Position numbers and translations under genes: made by a program. This document shows positions 35,243 through 44,348 of a stretch of DNA of 64,000 nucleotides, piece after piece. The notes under the pieces were generated by a model. It had not been told where the DNA came from. It saw only the letters and a program-made list of their open reading frames with translations, and ran no database searches. Location: positions 620,001 through 684,000 of the forward strand of contig NZ_AP024324.1 of the NCBI RefSeq assembly GCF_018408855.1, given 5' to 3'. Position 1 is the first letter of the stretch, and the number at the start of each line of letters is the position of its first letter. Source of the DNA: Caballeronia sp. NK8 (GTDB taxonomy: Bacteria > Pseudomonadota > Gammaproteobacteria > Burkholderiales > Burkholderiaceae).

Positions 35243-36424
35243 ATGCACATGAACTCAACGCTCAAGTTGCCGACTGCCCTCGGCACGATGGAAAGTTATC
35301 GCCTGCAAGGCACCCCGCTCGATGCGCGAACGCCCGCTCGCACATTCAACCGCATCGCCTATTCGGCCGCACACGTCGTGGCCGATCCGCTGCGCGCCGC
35401 TGAACTCGGCGCGCCGCCCGCCATCGACTGGGAGCGCACGCTCGAATATCGGCGCTATCTGCTCCGGCAAGGTCTCGGCATCGCCGAGGCAATGGACACC
35501 GCGCAACGCGGCATGGGTCTGCCGTGGCATAGCGCGCTGGAACTGATCACGCGCACCATCGAAGGCACGCGCGATATTCCCGGCGCATTGATTGCGTCGG
35601 GCTGCGGCACGGATCACGTCGCGCTGCCATCGATCACGAACTGCGATCAGGTGATCCGCGCCTACGCCGAACAACTCGAAGCCGTGCAGCGCGTGGGCGG
35701 ACGCGTCATCCTGATGGCGAGCCGGGCGCTTGCGCGGGTCGCGCGCTCGCCGGATGACTATCGGCGGGTCTATCGTGAAGTCCTCGCAATGTGCGATCGA
35801 CCGGTGATCCTGCACTGGCTCGGCGAGATGTTCGATCCCGAGTTGGCGGGTTACTGGGGCGAGGCGGCTTATGAGCGCGCCGCGCAAGTGTGTCTCGACG
35901 TGATCGGCGACAGCGTCGATCGTGTCGACGGCATCAAGATTTCCCTGCTCGATGACGCCAAGGAAATTGCGTTCCGCCGTCGGCTGCCGCACACGGTGAA
36001 GATGTATACCGGCGACGATTTCAACTATCCGGACCTGATAGCGGGCGACGACGTCGGCTATTCGCATGCGCTGCTCGGCATCTTCGATGCGATTGCGCCG
36101 GCCGCATCGCAGGCACTCGACGCGCTCGCCAGCGATGACCCCGATACGTTCCACGCGCTGCTTGCGCCGACGGTCCCGCTGTCGCGTCACATCTTTCGCG
36201 CGCCTACGCAGTACTACAAGACGGGCGTCGTGTTCCTCGCCTATCTGAACGGCTTTCAGGATCACTTCTTCATGCTCGGCGGCCATCACGGCATGCGCCC
36301 GCCCGCCTATCTCGCCGATGTTTTCCGTCTTGCCGATCAGGCAGGTCTGCTGCGCGATCCCGACGATGCCAGCGGCCGCGTTCGCAAGGTCATGACGGCG
36401 CTTGGTTGCGGCGAGCGATCATGA
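35243..36424 (+). CDS. DUF993-family protein (dihydrodipicolinate synthase-like TIM barrel)
   Basis: 393 residues from the ATG at 35243 (an ATG at 35249 is equally likely; neither has a clear ribosome site). The sequence resembles DUF993 proteins, which are predicted aldolase-type TIM barrels. Visible conserved segments include ALIASGCGTDHVALP, RVILMASRALARVA, VILHWLGEMFDPELAGYWG, the lysine-containing VDGIKISLLD (possible Schiff-base Lys) and MYTGDDFNYPDLI. The function is not established. The next gene overlaps by ATGA, and both partners are carbohydrate-type enzymes, so an aldol cleavage on a sugar-derived acid is a reasonable hypothesis. Confidence 0.75.
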   Translation: MHMNSTLKLPTALGTMESYRLQGTPLDARTPARTFNRIAYSAAHVVADPLRAAELGAPPAIDWERTLEYRRYLLRQGLGIAEAMDTAQRGMGLPWHSALELITRTIEGTRDIPGALIASGCGTDHVALPSITNCDQVIRAYAEQLEAVQRVGGRVILMASRALARVARSPDDYRRVYREVLAMCDRPVILHWLGEMFDPELAGYWGEAAYERAAQVCLDVIGDSVDRVDGIKISLLDDAKEIAFRRRLPHTVKMYTGDDFNYPDLIAGDDVGYSHALLGIFDAIAPAASQALDALASDDPDTFHALLAPTVPLSRHIFRAPTQYYKTGVVFLAYLNGFQDHFFMLGGHHGMRPPAYLADVFRLADQAGLLRDPDDASGRVRKVMTALGCGERS

Positions 36425-37272
36425 GAAACCTGCAGGGAAGACTCGATCTGTGCGCCGTCAACACCGCGACGCTCGGCCATCGCGAACCGTTGAGCGTAAC
36501 GATCGACCGCGTTGCGGCGGCGGGATTCGGCGGCATCGCGCCGTGGCGTCACGAAGTAGAGCACGCGAACGTGGCCGAACTCGCGAGGCAGATCCGCGCC
36601 GTCGGTCTGCGCGTCACGGGCTATTGCCGTTCGACTTATCTGCCGGCGACGAGCCGTGAGCAGTTCGCCGCGAACATCGACGCGAACAAGGCGGCCCTGC
36701 ACGATGCCGCGACCCTCGGCGCGCGCTGCTTCGTCATGGTGGTCGGTGGCTTGCCCGAGGGCAGCCGCGATCTGCACGGCGCGCGCGCCCAGGTCATCGA
36801 GGGGCTCGGCGAACTGCTCGAGACGGCGCGCGATTGTGGCGTGCCGCTCGCGCTCGAACCGCTTCATCCGATGTACGCAGCGGACCGCGCCGTCATCAAC
36901 ACGCTTGCGCAGGCGCTGGATATCTGCGCCGAACTCGATCCTGACCACGCCGGCAATCTCGGCGTCGCGCTCGATGTCTATCACTGCTGGTGGGACCCGG
37001 CGCTGCGCGCATCGATCGCGCGAGCGGGACAGGACGATCGACTGCTCGCTTTTCATGTGTGCGACTGGCTCCATGAAACACGCGACCTTCTGCTGGATCG
37101 CGGCATGATGGGCGACGGTGTCGTCGATCTTTCCGACATTCGGCGGAGCGTCGAGCACGCCGGTTATGACGGACTGGTCGAAGTGGAGATTTTCTCGAAA
37201 GAAAACTGGTGGCGGCGCGATCCGGATGACGTGCTGCGCATCTGCGCGGAACGCCTGCAGAGTGTGTGCTGA
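36421..37272 (+). CDS. Sugar phosphate isomerase/epimerase family TIM-barrel protein
   Basis: 283 residues of the xylose-isomerase-like TIM-barrel family. Likely metal-binding residues are Glu in LALEPLHPMY (about 145), Asp/His in LDVYHCWWDP (about 182), His in AFHVCDWL (about 211) and Glu in LVEVEIFSKE near the C-terminus. Start at 36421 overlaps the DUF993 stop (ATGA). The gene precedes a Gfo/Idh oxidoreductase by 18 bp. This isomerase plus Gfo/Idh pairing is recurrent in inositol, levoglucosan and 3-keto-sugar pathways; which applies here is not readable. Confidence 0.85.
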   Translation: MRNLQGRLDLCAVNTATLGHREPLSVTIDRVAAAGFGGIAPWRHEVEHANVAELARQIRAVGLRVTGYCRSTYLPATSREQFAANIDANKAALHDAATLGARCFVMVVGGLPEGSRDLHGARAQVIEGLGELLETARDCGVPLALEPLHPMYAADRAVINTLAQALDICAELDPDHAGNLGVALDVYHCWWDPALRASIARAGQDDRLLAFHVCDWLHETRDLLLDRGMMGDGVVDLSDIRRSVEHAGYDGLVEVEIFSKENWWRRDPDDVLRICAERLQSVC

Positions 37273-37290
37273 AACGATGAGAGGAACATC

Positions 37291-38274
37291 ATGACGCGAG
37301 ACAAGGTTCGTTGGGGCGTGCTTGGCGCCGCCCGCATCGCCGACAATTTCGTGGTGCCCGCCATCCAGCGATCGGTCAACGGTCGCGTGGTGTGCGTCGC
37401 CGCACGCGATCGCGACCGCGCCGCCGCGTTCGCCGCGCGGCACGGCATCGCAGCCACACATGCGAGTTACGACGAAGTCATCGCAAGCGATCAGGTCGAT
37501 GCCGTCTACCTCCCCCTGCCGACGGCCAGTCACTTCGAGTGGTGCAGAAAGGCGCTGCTCGCGGGCAAACATGTCCTGTGCGAGAAGCCCATCGCGATGA
37601 CGGCCTCGCAGGTTCGTGAGTTGATTGCGCTGCGGGACGCGACGGGTCTGATCTGCGGCGAGGCGTTCATGGTGGCGCACCATCCGCAGTGGGCATTCGT
37701 CAGGGAGCGCATCGCAAACGGGTCACTTGGTGAACTGAAGCGCGTGGAAGGGTCCTTCACTTACTTCAACGATGATCCTCGCGCACTCAAGAACGATCTG
37801 GCGCTGGGCGGCGGCGGTGTGCGTGACATCGGCGTCTATCCCGTCGTCACGACGCGCATCGCGACGGGCCTGGAGCCTGTCGAGGTCAACGCGAGCATTA
37901 CCATCGATCCGCGCTACGGCACGGACAAGCTGGCGGTCTGCGATCTGAAATTTCCCGGTTTCGACCTTCACTTCTACTGCGGCACGCAACTCGCGCGCCG
38001 CCAGCATATGATCTTCCACGGCTCGAAAGGCTGGCTTTCACTGGATGCGCCGTTCAACCCCGGCGTGTACGCCGGTGCGTGCGTTCACATTCGTTCGGAT
38101 GACACGGGAAAGGTCGAAAAGGTCGAATTTGGAAACGTCGATCAGTATCAGTCGATGGTTGAAAATTTCAGTGCAGCGGTGCTCGGGCCCGACAAATCGA
38201 TTGTATTTACGCTCGAGAATTCGCTGGGCAACCAGCTTGTCATCGACGAGGTCCTGTCTCATGCCGACCGTTAG
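37291..38274 (+). CDS. Gfo/Idh/MocA-family NAD(P)-dependent oxidoreductase
   Basis: 327 residues. The Rossmann motif is WGVLGAARIADNF (about 6-18), the catalytic EKP is in VLCEKPIAM (about 92-100), and the RDIGVYPV motif in the second domain is characteristic of the sugar-oxidising branch. It ends the acyl-CoA dehydrogenase-DUF993 operon. A second member of this family ends the opposing operon at 18.5 kb, so both transcripts carry one such enzyme, consistent with oxidation of a sugar or polyol moiety. Confidence 0.88.
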   Translation: MTRDKVRWGVLGAARIADNFVVPAIQRSVNGRVVCVAARDRDRAAAFAARHGIAATHASYDEVIASDQVDAVYLPLPTASHFEWCRKALLAGKHVLCEKPIAMTASQVRELIALRDATGLICGEAFMVAHHPQWAFVRERIANGSLGELKRVEGSFTYFNDDPRALKNDLALGGGGVRDIGVYPVVTTRIATGLEPVEVNASITIDPRYGTDKLAVCDLKFPGFDLHFYCGTQLARRQHMIFHGSKGWLSLDAPFNPGVYAGACVHIRSDDTGKVEKVEFGNVDQYQSMVENFSAAVLGPDKSIVFTLENSLGNQLVIDEVLSHADR

Positions 38275-38533
38275 CACGGCGTCGATGACCGACGTGCAGC
38301 AACTCCGGGAAACCCGCGCGCTGGCCGCCGCGCGCGCCAACGCGGATGACGCATCCTTATGGCGCTGGTTTTCGGCCCTGATGGACGGTGGAGAGATTCG
38401 CTGGTGCCTCGCCGCCGAAGGCTGGCTCGTCAGCGTCAATCATCGGCATGTGGCGACCGCCGCGTCCTTCGACGAGGCCATTCGCACCGCCAAGGCACAT
38501 GTTCATTCCGCGATGCGCTTGAAACTGGCGTAG
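38261..38533 (+). CDS. Small hypothetical protein
   Basis: 90 residues if it starts at 38261 (GAGG about 9 bp upstream), or 82 from the ATG at 38285. No family is recognised. The sequence is soluble with a short tryptophan-rich core (LWRWFSALMDGGEIRWC) and no membrane segment or signal peptide. The start lies inside the last codons of the Gfo/Idh gene, and the end overlaps the converging RNase-like lipoprotein gene by 31 bp. It does not resemble barstar, the usual partner of RNases of that family. Confidence 0.55.
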   Translation: MPTVSTASMTDVQQLRETRALAAARANADDASLWRWFSALMDGGEIRWCLAAEGWLVSVNHRHVATAASFDEAIRTAKAHVHSAMRLKLA

Positions 38534-38961
38534 TAATCCTCGGTGTAGTAGCAATCGCCTGTCTGCCGGCGCGGTCCGCCGCACACGATGCGGCGTTGCC
38601 CGCGATCCGTCGAACCGGGCGTGCGAACCGTATATGCGTGGTAATAGCCGCGCGGATGCTGCGGCAGCAGTGCCGAGCTGTTGCGGAACAGGACGCCGTC
38701 CTCCCCAAACGGGTACGGGCCGCCCGCTTTGATCAGACGCAGCGTTTCAGTTGCCTCTGCCGGCAATTTCGCCCGGGTGACCGTGGCGAGCACGCCCGAT
38801 GCGGCGGGTGGCTCGCTCGCGGCCTGGCTCAGTTGGCCCGCCGCCTGACTCGCGGCGGATGCGCCCGTGTCCTGAGCAGGTGTAGGCGATTTGTTTTTGT
38901 CGCATCCGCCGAGGAGTGCGCTCAAGACGAAGATGCAGGCGAAAACGCGTGCCGGTTTCAC
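38503..38961 (-). CDS. Lipoprotein of the guanyl-specific ribonuclease (RNase Sa/N1) family, catalytic residues replaced
   Basis: 152 residues. A lipoprotein signal with lipobox LGGC (Cys20) and an Ala/Ser-rich linker (about 25-58) lead into an RNase Sa-like domain (about 65-150; LPAEATETLRLI, GGPYPFGEDGVLF, YTVRTPGSTDRGQRRIVCGG, CYYT). RNase Sa uses Glu54, Arg69 and His85. Here the Glu in GYYHEYTV is Ala109 (GCA codon at 38634-38636), and the His in GDHYATF is Tyr143 (TAC at 38533-38535); only the Arg is kept. The protein is probably membrane-anchored and non-hydrolytic. No barstar gene is adjacent. Confidence 0.82.
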   Translation of the reverse strand: MKPARVFACIFVLSALLGGCDKNKSPTPAQDTGASAASQAAGQLSQAASEPPAASGVLATVTRAKLPAEATETLRLIKAGGPYPFGEDGVLFRNSSALLPQHPRGYYHAYTVRTPGSTDRGQRRIVCGGPRRQTGDCYYTEDYYASFKRIAE

Positions 38962-39054
38962 GAGATGGTTGTCTCCACGTTGACCTGCATCCGACGATCA
39001 CGAACGATTCAGGGTATCGCTAATGGCAAGGCGAATCAACGTTTCGACGCCGAC

Positions 39055-39090
39055 AAAAAATGGCGCCGCAGGCATTCAGCTTGCGGCGCC
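39055..39090 (-). terminator. Intrinsic terminator of acnB
   Basis: A perfect 9-bp stem, GGCGCCGCA (39062-39070) with TGCGGCGCC (39082-39090), is followed on the minus strand by a run of six T (complement of 39055-39060). It starts 34 bp beyond the acnB stop codon. Confidence 0.9.
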
Positions 39091-39123
39091 ACTGCATGAC
39101 GATGTTGAGAACCGACAGCGTCC

Positions 39124-41709
39124 TTACATCTTCACGGTATCGGCCACTTCCTTGAAGTCTTCGATCTGGTCGAAGTTCATGTACTGGTAAATCTTGTCGC
39201 TGTTCGCGTCGAGCACGCCGATGTCGGCCATGTACTCGGCCTTGCTCGGAATCTTGCCCAGACGCGAGCAGATCGCCGCCAGTTCCGCCGAGCCGAGATA
39301 CACATTCGTGTTCTTGCCCAAGCGGTTCGGGAAGTTGCGGGTCGAGGTCGACATGACCGTCGCGCCTTCGCGCACCTGTGCCTGGTTACCCATGCACAGC
39401 GAGCAGCCCGGCATTTCGGTACGCGCACCGGCCGTGCCGAACACGCCGTAGTGACCTTCCTCGGTCAGCTGCTTCTGATCCATCTTCGTCGGCGGAGCGA
39501 CCCACAGCTTGACGGGGATGTCGCGCTTGCCTTCCAGCAGCTTCGACGCGGCACGGAAGTGCCCGATGTTGGTCATGCACGAGCCGATGAACACTTCGTC
39601 GATCTTGGCGCCAGCCACGTCGGAGAGCGTCTTCACGTCGTCCGGATCGTTCGGGCAGGCCACGATCGGCTCGTGAATATCGGCGAGGTCTATCTCGATG
39701 ACCGCGGCATATTCGGCGTCGGCATCCGGCGACAGCAGTTGCGGGTCGGCCAGCCACTGCTCCATCGCCTCGATGCGGCGCTGCAGGCTGCGCGGGTCCT
39801 GATAGCCCTGGGCGATCATCCACTTCAGCAGCGTGACGTTGCTGTTGAGATACTCGATGATCGGTTCCTTGTTCAGGTGGACCGTGCATCCGGCGGCCGA
39901 GCGCTCGGCCGAAGCATCCGACAATTCGAACGCTTGCTCGACCTTCAGGTCGGGCAGGCCTTCGATTTCGAGCACGCGGCCCGAGAAAATGTTCTTCTTG
40001 CCTTGCTTGGCGACCGTCAGCATGCCCTGCTTGATCGCGTACAGCGGGATTGCGTTGACCAGATCGCGCAGGGTCACGCCCGGCTGCATCTTGCCCTTGA
40101 AGCGGACCAGCACCGATTCCGGCATGTCCAGCGGCATGGTGCCGGTGGCGGCCGCGAAGGCGACCAGGCCCGAACCCGCCGGGAAGCTGATGCCGATCGG
40201 GAAGCGCGTGTGCGAGTCGCCGCCGGTGCCCACGGTGTCGGGCAGCAGCATGCGGTTCAGCCACGAGTGGATCACGCCGTCGCCCGGGCGCAGCGCGATG
40301 CCGCCACGGGTGCTGATGAAGTTCGGCAGGGTCTGGTGGGTCTTCACGTCCACCGGCTTCGGATAAGCGGCCGTGTGGCAGAACGACTGCATGACGAGGT
40401 CGGCCGAGAAGCCCAGGCACGCCAGGTCCTTCAGTTCGTCGCGGGTCATCGGGCCGGTGGTGTCCTGCGAGCCAACCGAGGTCATCTTCGGTTCGCAGTA
40501 CGTGCCCGGACGCACGCCCTGGCCTTCCGGCAGGCCGCAGGCGCGGCCGACCATCTTCTGGGCCAGCGAGAAGCCACGGCCGTTGTCGGCGGGCTGCTGC
40601 GGCAGGCGGAACAGGGTCGATGCAGGCAGGCCCAGCGCTTCGCGCGCCTTCGCGGTCAGCCCGCGGCCGATGATCAGCGGAATGCGGCCGCCGGCGCGCA
40701 CTTCGTCGAACAACACGTCGGACTTGACCTGGAATTCGGCGATCACTTCGCCGTTCTTCAGCGCACGGCCTTCGTACGGGCGCAGTTCGACCACGTCGCC
40801 CATTTCCATCTTCGAGACATCGAGTTCGATCGGCAGGGCTCCCGCGTCTTCCATGGTGTTGTAGAAGATCGGGGCGATCTTGCCGCCAAGGCACACGCCG
40901 CCGAAGCGCTTGTTCGGGATGAACGGAATGTCCTCGCCCGTGAACCACAGCACCGAGTTGGTGGCCGACTTGCGCGACGAGCCGGTGCCGACCACATCGC
41001 CTACGTACGCGACCAGGTGACCCTTTTCCTTCAGCGACTCGATGAACGCGACAGGCCCACGCTTGCCGTCTTCTTCCGGCGTGATGCCGGGACGGGCGTT
41101 CTTCAGCATCGCCAGCGCGTGCAGCGGAATGTCCGGGCGGGTGGTGGCGTCCGGGGCCGGCGACAGGTCGTCGGTGTTGGTTTCGCCCGTCACCTTGAAG
41201 ACGGTGATGGTCAGGCTTTGCGGCACTTCCGGACGGCTCGTGAACCATTCGGCGTCCGCCCAGCTTTGCAGTACGGCGCGCGCGTGGGCGTTGCCCGCGT
41301 CGGCCAGTTCCTTGACATCGTGGAACTGGTCGAACATCAGGAGGGTTTTCTTGAGCGCTTCGGCAGCCACGGCGCCGACTTCGGCGTCGGACAGCAGTTC
41401 GATCAGCGGCTGGATGTTGTAACCGCCGAGCATGGTGCCGAGCAGCTCGGTGGCGCGGGCGCGCGTGATCAGCGCGCAGGCCGTCTGACCCTTGGCCACG
41501 GCGGCGAGGAAGCCGGCCTTGACGCGGGCGGCTTCGTCCACGCCCGCGGGCACGCGGTTGGTGATCAGGTCGAGCAGCGTCTGTTCTTCACCGGCGGGCG
41601 GATTCGTCAGCAGTTCCACCAGCTCGGCGGTTTGCTGGGCCGACAGCGGCAGGGAAGGAATACCGAGCGCGGCGCGCGCGGCTGTGTGGGCGCGAAAGTT
41701 TTCGAGCAT
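39124..41709 (-). CDS. acnB: Bifunctional aconitate hydratase 2 / 2-methylisocitrate dehydratase
   Basis: 861 residues, the normal AcnB length. The N-terminal HEAT-like domain (1-160) is followed by the swivel domain and the catalytic domains. The three [4Fe-4S]-ligand cysteines lie in the C-terminal part, in [12 protein letters not shown] and [11 protein letters not shown]. Other AcnB landmarks are [36 protein letters not shown] and [19 protein letters not shown]. The enzyme interconverts citrate and isocitrate in the TCA and glyoxylate cycles and can serve the 2-methylcitrate cycle. It is transcribed alone from the promoter at 41782-41810 and ended by the hairpin at 39055-39090. Confidence 0.98.
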   Translation of the reverse strand: MLENFRAHTAARAALGIPSLPLSAQQTAELVELLTNPPAGEEQTLLDLITNRVPAGVDEAARVKAGFLAAVAKGQTACALITRARATELLGTMLGGYNIQPLIELLSDAEVGAVAAEALKKTLLMFDQFHDVKELADAGNAHARAVLQSWADAEWFTSRPEVPQSLTITVFKVTGETNTDDLSPAPDATTRPDIPLHALAMLKNARPGITPEEDGKRGPVAFIESLKEKGHLVAYVGDVVGTGSSRKSATNSVLWFTGEDIPFIPNKRFGGVCLGGKIAPIFYNTMEDAGALPIELDVSKMEMGDVVELRPYEGRALKNGEVIAEFQVKSDVLFDEVRAGGRIPLIIGRGLTAKAREALGLPASTLFRLPQQPADNGRGFSLAQKMVGRACGLPEGQGVRPGTYCEPKMTSVGSQDTTGPMTRDELKDLACLGFSADLVMQSFCHTAAYPKPVDVKTHQTLPNFISTRGGIALRPGDGVIHSWLNRMLLPDTVGTGGDSHTRFPIGISFPAGSGLVAFAAATGTMPLDMPESVLVRFKGKMQPGVTLRDLVNAIPLYAIKQGMLTVAKQGKKNIFSGRVLEIEGLPDLKVEQAFELSDASAERSAAGCTVHLNKEPIIEYLNSNVTLLKWMIAQGYQDPRSLQRRIEAMEQWLADPQLLSPDADAEYAAVIEIDLADIHEPIVACPNDPDDVKTLSDVAGAKIDEVFIGSCMTNIGHFRAASKLLEGKRDIPVKLWVAPPTKMDQKQLTEEGHYGVFGTAGARTEMPGCSLCMGNQAQVREGATVMSTSTRNFPNRLGKNTNVYLGSAELAAICSRLGKIPSKAEYMADIGVLDANSDKIYQYMNFDQIEDFKEVADTVKM

Positions 41710-41781
41710 GGGGACCGTTCGTATTGCGTTTCAGGGGCTTTCCAAACGTGCCGAGGGTGTTCTGGCACTGCTTCGGCCGCC

Positions 41782-41810
41782 ATTTTAATCGCAATACTGC
41801 ACCGCGTCAA
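41782..41810 (-). promoter_or_regulatory. Sigma-70 promoter of acnB
   Basis: On the minus strand TTGACG (41810-41805) and TAAAAT (41787-41782) are separated by 17 bp. Transcription would start near 41775, giving a leader of about 65 nt before the acnB ATG at 41709. The operator-like repeats at 41811-41839 abut the -35 box. Confidence 0.7.
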
Positions 41811-41839
41811 ATGTCTTATGTCTTATGTCTTATATAAGA
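41811..41839. repeat. Three 7-bp direct repeats ending in a 12-bp palindrome upstream of acnB
   Basis: ATGTCTT occurs three times in tandem (41811-41831) and the third copy runs into the perfect palindrome TCTTATATAAGA (41828-41839). The element lies immediately upstream of the acnB -35 box, a position suited to an activator or to a repressor that blocks polymerase. The palindrome resembles sites attributed to GntR-type regulators of central carbon metabolism in beta-proteobacteria, but I cannot name the regulator. Confidence 0.65.
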
Positions 41840-41886
41840 GTTGATGACGAAAAGTTTGCCCAGTGATGATGGGCAGTCGATGTTCC

Positions 41887-41913
41887 CGTGCGCCGCCCCG
41901 TCGGCGGCGCACG
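41887..41913 (-). terminator. Hairpin just after the panE-like stop codon
   Basis: CGTGCGCCGCC (41887-41897) pairs perfectly with GGCGGCGCACG (41903-41913) over a 5-nt loop, starting 5 bp past the stop of the minus-strand panE-like gene. No T-run follows, so it is either a Rho-assisted or RNA-stabilising 3' end of the FAH-pntAB-panE transcript. Confidence 0.55.
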
Positions 41914-41917
41914 TCCG

Positions 41918-42934
41918 TCAGGCCGTTTCCACTACGGGCGTAGGTTTTTCGGCTGGCCTGGGCGCGTGCTCAGCTACCTGTCCCCGCAGCTTGATGAGCG
42001 CCAGCACGGTATCGATCGTCGGTGTCGGCTGGTCGACGAGACGCCCCATTTCCTGGACGACGGTGAGAAGCGGATCGATCTCCATCGGCCGGTTGGCTTC
42101 GAGATCCTGGAGCATCGATGTCTTGTGCGCGCCGACCGCGCCCGCGCCGTCGATACGCCTTTCGACGTCGACCCGAAAATGCACGCCGAACTGATCGGCG
42201 ATCGTCTTGGCCTCCAGCATCATGGCTTTGGACACCGCGCGCGTAGCCGGATTGCTCGTGATGACATCGAGGGTTGCATGCGTCAATGCGCTGATCGGGT
42301 TGAAGCAGAGATTGCCCCAGAGCTTCAGCCAGATTTCATCGCGGATACGTTCCCGGATGGGCGCATCCAGACCCGCTGCGCTCATGATTTCATGCAGCCT
42401 CTGAATGCGCTCGCTGCGCTCCCCGCTGGGTTCGCCGATGGGAAATTTCTTTCCATACACATGGCGGATCACACCCGGCGCGACGACTTCCGCCGCCGGG
42501 TACACCACGCATCCGATCGCGCGCTCCGGTCCGAGCGCGCTCCATTGCGTTCCGCCGGGATCGACGCTGTCGAGCGTGGTGCCTTCCAGATTCCCGCCAT
42601 GCCTGTGAAAGTACCAATAGGGAATCCCGTTGACGGCCGTGACGATCGCCGTGTCCGGCCCGAGCAAGGTTCGTATCTGGCCGACGACACCCGGCACCGA
42701 ATGCGCCTTCAACGCCACGATCACGTAATCCTGCTGACCCAGCTCGCGCGGGTCCGATGCACATCGGACCTTGACCACACGTTCCTCGCCGTCGATTTGC
42801 AGCCGTACGCCCTTTTCCTGCATGGCGGCGAGGTGCGGACCGCGCGCAACGAAGCTCACATCAGCACCCGCGAGCGCCAGCTGCGCGCCGAGATATGCGC
42901 CGATTGCACCGGCGCCATAGACACAGATCTTCAT
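41918..42934 (-). CDS. Ketopantoate reductase family oxidoreductase (PanE/ApbA)
   Basis: 338 residues from the ATG at 42934; a GTG two codons upstream, immediately after the pntB stop, is an alternative. Rossmann motif GAGAIGAYLGAQLA (about 7-20). The PanE catalytic Lys region is EIWLKLWGNLCFNPISALTH (about 200-219), followed by the C-terminal helical domain with the KTSMLQDLEANRPMEID motif. It is a longer paralogue of the protein at 14.3 kb. As the last gene behind pntAB it could use the NADPH that transhydrogenase supplies, to reduce ketopantoate or another 2-keto acid. Confidence 0.88.
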   Translation of the reverse strand: MKICVYGAGAIGAYLGAQLALAGADVSFVARGPHLAAMQEKGVRLQIDGEERVVKVRCASDPRELGQQDYVIVALKAHSVPGVVGQIRTLLGPDTAIVTAVNGIPYWYFHRHGGNLEGTTLDSVDPGGTQWSALGPERAIGCVVYPAAEVVAPGVIRHVYGKKFPIGEPSGERSERIQRLHEIMSAAGLDAPIRERIRDEIWLKLWGNLCFNPISALTHATLDVITSNPATRAVSKAMMLEAKTIADQFGVHFRVDVERRIDGAGAVGAHKTSMLQDLEANRPMEIDPLLTVVQEMGRLVDQPTPTIDTVLALIKLRGQVAEHAPRPAEKPTPVVETA

Positions 42935-42940
42935 GGTCAC

Positions 42941-44338
42941 TCACGCTCCAAGATGATTGAGCAGCGCATCGACACTGCCTTTCGCATCGCCGAACAGCAT
43001 CCGCGTGTTTTCCTTATAGAAGAGCGGGTTGTCGACACCCGCATAGCCCGCCGCCATGCTTCGTTTGGACACGACCACGGTGCGCGCCTTCCACACTTCG
43101 AGCACCGGCATGCCGGCAATCGGACTGCCGGGGTCTTCGAGCGCGCCCGGATTCACGATGTCGTTTGCACCGATCACCAGCACGACATCCGTGCTGGAAA
43201 AGTCTTCGTTGATTTCATCCATTTCGAGAACGATGTCATACGGCACCTTCGCCTCCGCAAGCAATACGTTCATGTGCCCCGGCAAGCGGCCCGCCACCGG
43301 ATGAATGCCGAAGCGCACCTTCACGCCCTTGCTGCGCAGGTTTTTCGTGATCTCGCTGATGGTCGCCTGAGCCTGCGCGACGGCCATGCCGTAGCCCGGC
43401 ACGATGACGACTTCCGATGCATCGCGCAACAGCGCGCCAACTTCATCGACCGTGACCGGTGCGACTTCTCCCTCGATCGCCTTTCCTGCGGAAGACGTCA
43501 CCGTGCCGAACCCGCCCAGAATCACGGAGAGAAATTTGCGGTTCATCGCGCGGCACATGATGTAACTCAGAATCGCTCCGCTCGAGCCGACCAGCGCGCC
43601 GGTCACGATCAACAGATCGTTGCTGAGCATGAAGCCGGTCGCGGCGGCCGCCCAGCCCGAGTAGCTGTTCAGCATCGACACGACCACCGGCATGTCCGCG
43701 CCGCCGATCGCCATCACCAGATGCACGCCGAGCAGTGCGGCGATCGCGGTCATGGTGACCAGCGCGCTGATGCCGACATCCGCGTCGGGCGCAGTGAGGA
43801 ACACATAGCCGAGCGCGAGGCACGCGAACACGCCGACGAGATTCAGCGTGTGCCGCATCGGCAGCAGCAAGGGCTTGCCGCCCACGATGCCCTGCAGCTT
43901 GAGGAATGCGGCGATGGATCCCGTGAACGTCACCGCGCCGATGAACACGCCGAGAAAAATCTCGACCTCGTGCACCGATTGCGCCACGCTGTCCGGCTCC
44001 GCGCCCGATCCCGGCGACAGATAGCTCGCGATGGCGACCAGCACCGCCGCCAGCCCCACGAAGCTATGCAATGCCGCGACGAGTTGCGGCATCTGCGTCA
44101 TCTCGACGCGTCGGGCGAGCAGCGCGCCGCCCGCCACGCCGATTGCCATCAGCACGACGACGACCGGCAGCGCCGCTCCGCCGTTGAGCCATAGCGTCGT
44201 GACGATCGCGATGGCCATGCCGGCGACGCCGCAGAGGTTGCCGCGCCGCGCCGTTGCCGGATGACTGAGCCCGCGCAGGCTCAGGATGAACAGCACGCTC
44301 GCCACCAGATAGGCGATGCTTCCGATTCCAGTTTGCAT
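42941..44338 (-). CDS. pntB: NAD(P) transhydrogenase subunit beta
   Basis: 465 residues, normal for PntB. The first half is membrane-embedded (about nine helices, e.g. [17 protein letters not shown] and [14 protein letters not shown]). The C-terminal third is the NADP-binding domain III with [36 protein letters not shown] and [12 protein letters not shown]. With PntA it couples hydride transfer from NADH to NADP+ to proton re-entry at the inner membrane. It begins 10 bp after pntA and is directly followed by the panE-like gene. Confidence 0.97.
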   Translation of the reverse strand: MQTGIGSIAYLVASVLFILSLRGLSHPATARRGNLCGVAGMAIAIVTTLWLNGGAALPVVVVLMAIGVAGGALLARRVEMTQMPQLVAALHSFVGLAAVLVAIASYLSPGSGAEPDSVAQSVHEVEIFLGVFIGAVTFTGSIAAFLKLQGIVGGKPLLLPMRHTLNLVGVFACLALGYVFLTAPDADVGISALVTMTAIAALLGVHLVMAIGGADMPVVVSMLNSYSGWAAAATGFMLSNDLLIVTGALVGSSGAILSYIMCRAMNRKFLSVILGGFGTVTSSAGKAIEGEVAPVTVDEVGALLRDASEVVIVPGYGMAVAQAQATISEITKNLRSKGVKVRFGIHPVAGRLPGHMNVLLAEAKVPYDIVLEMDEINEDFSSTDVVLVIGANDIVNPGALEDPGSPIAGMPVLEVWKARTVVVSKRSMAAGYAGVDNPLFYKENTRMLFGDAKGSVDALLNHLGA

Positions 44339-44348
44339 GTCGATCTCC

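Noticed and set aside
38261..38533. Barstar-type inhibitor paired with the RNase-like lipoprotein
   Set aside because: No barstar motif is visible; the gene is on the opposite strand and its start lies in the preceding operon.
39451..41844. Long plus-strand open frame opposite acnB
   Set aside because: Antisense to an intact aconitase B; low-complexity Arg/Gln/His composition and no motif.
41888..44194. Long plus-strand open frame opposite the panE-like gene and pntB
   Set aside because: Shadow of well-supported minus-strand genes, with no family features.
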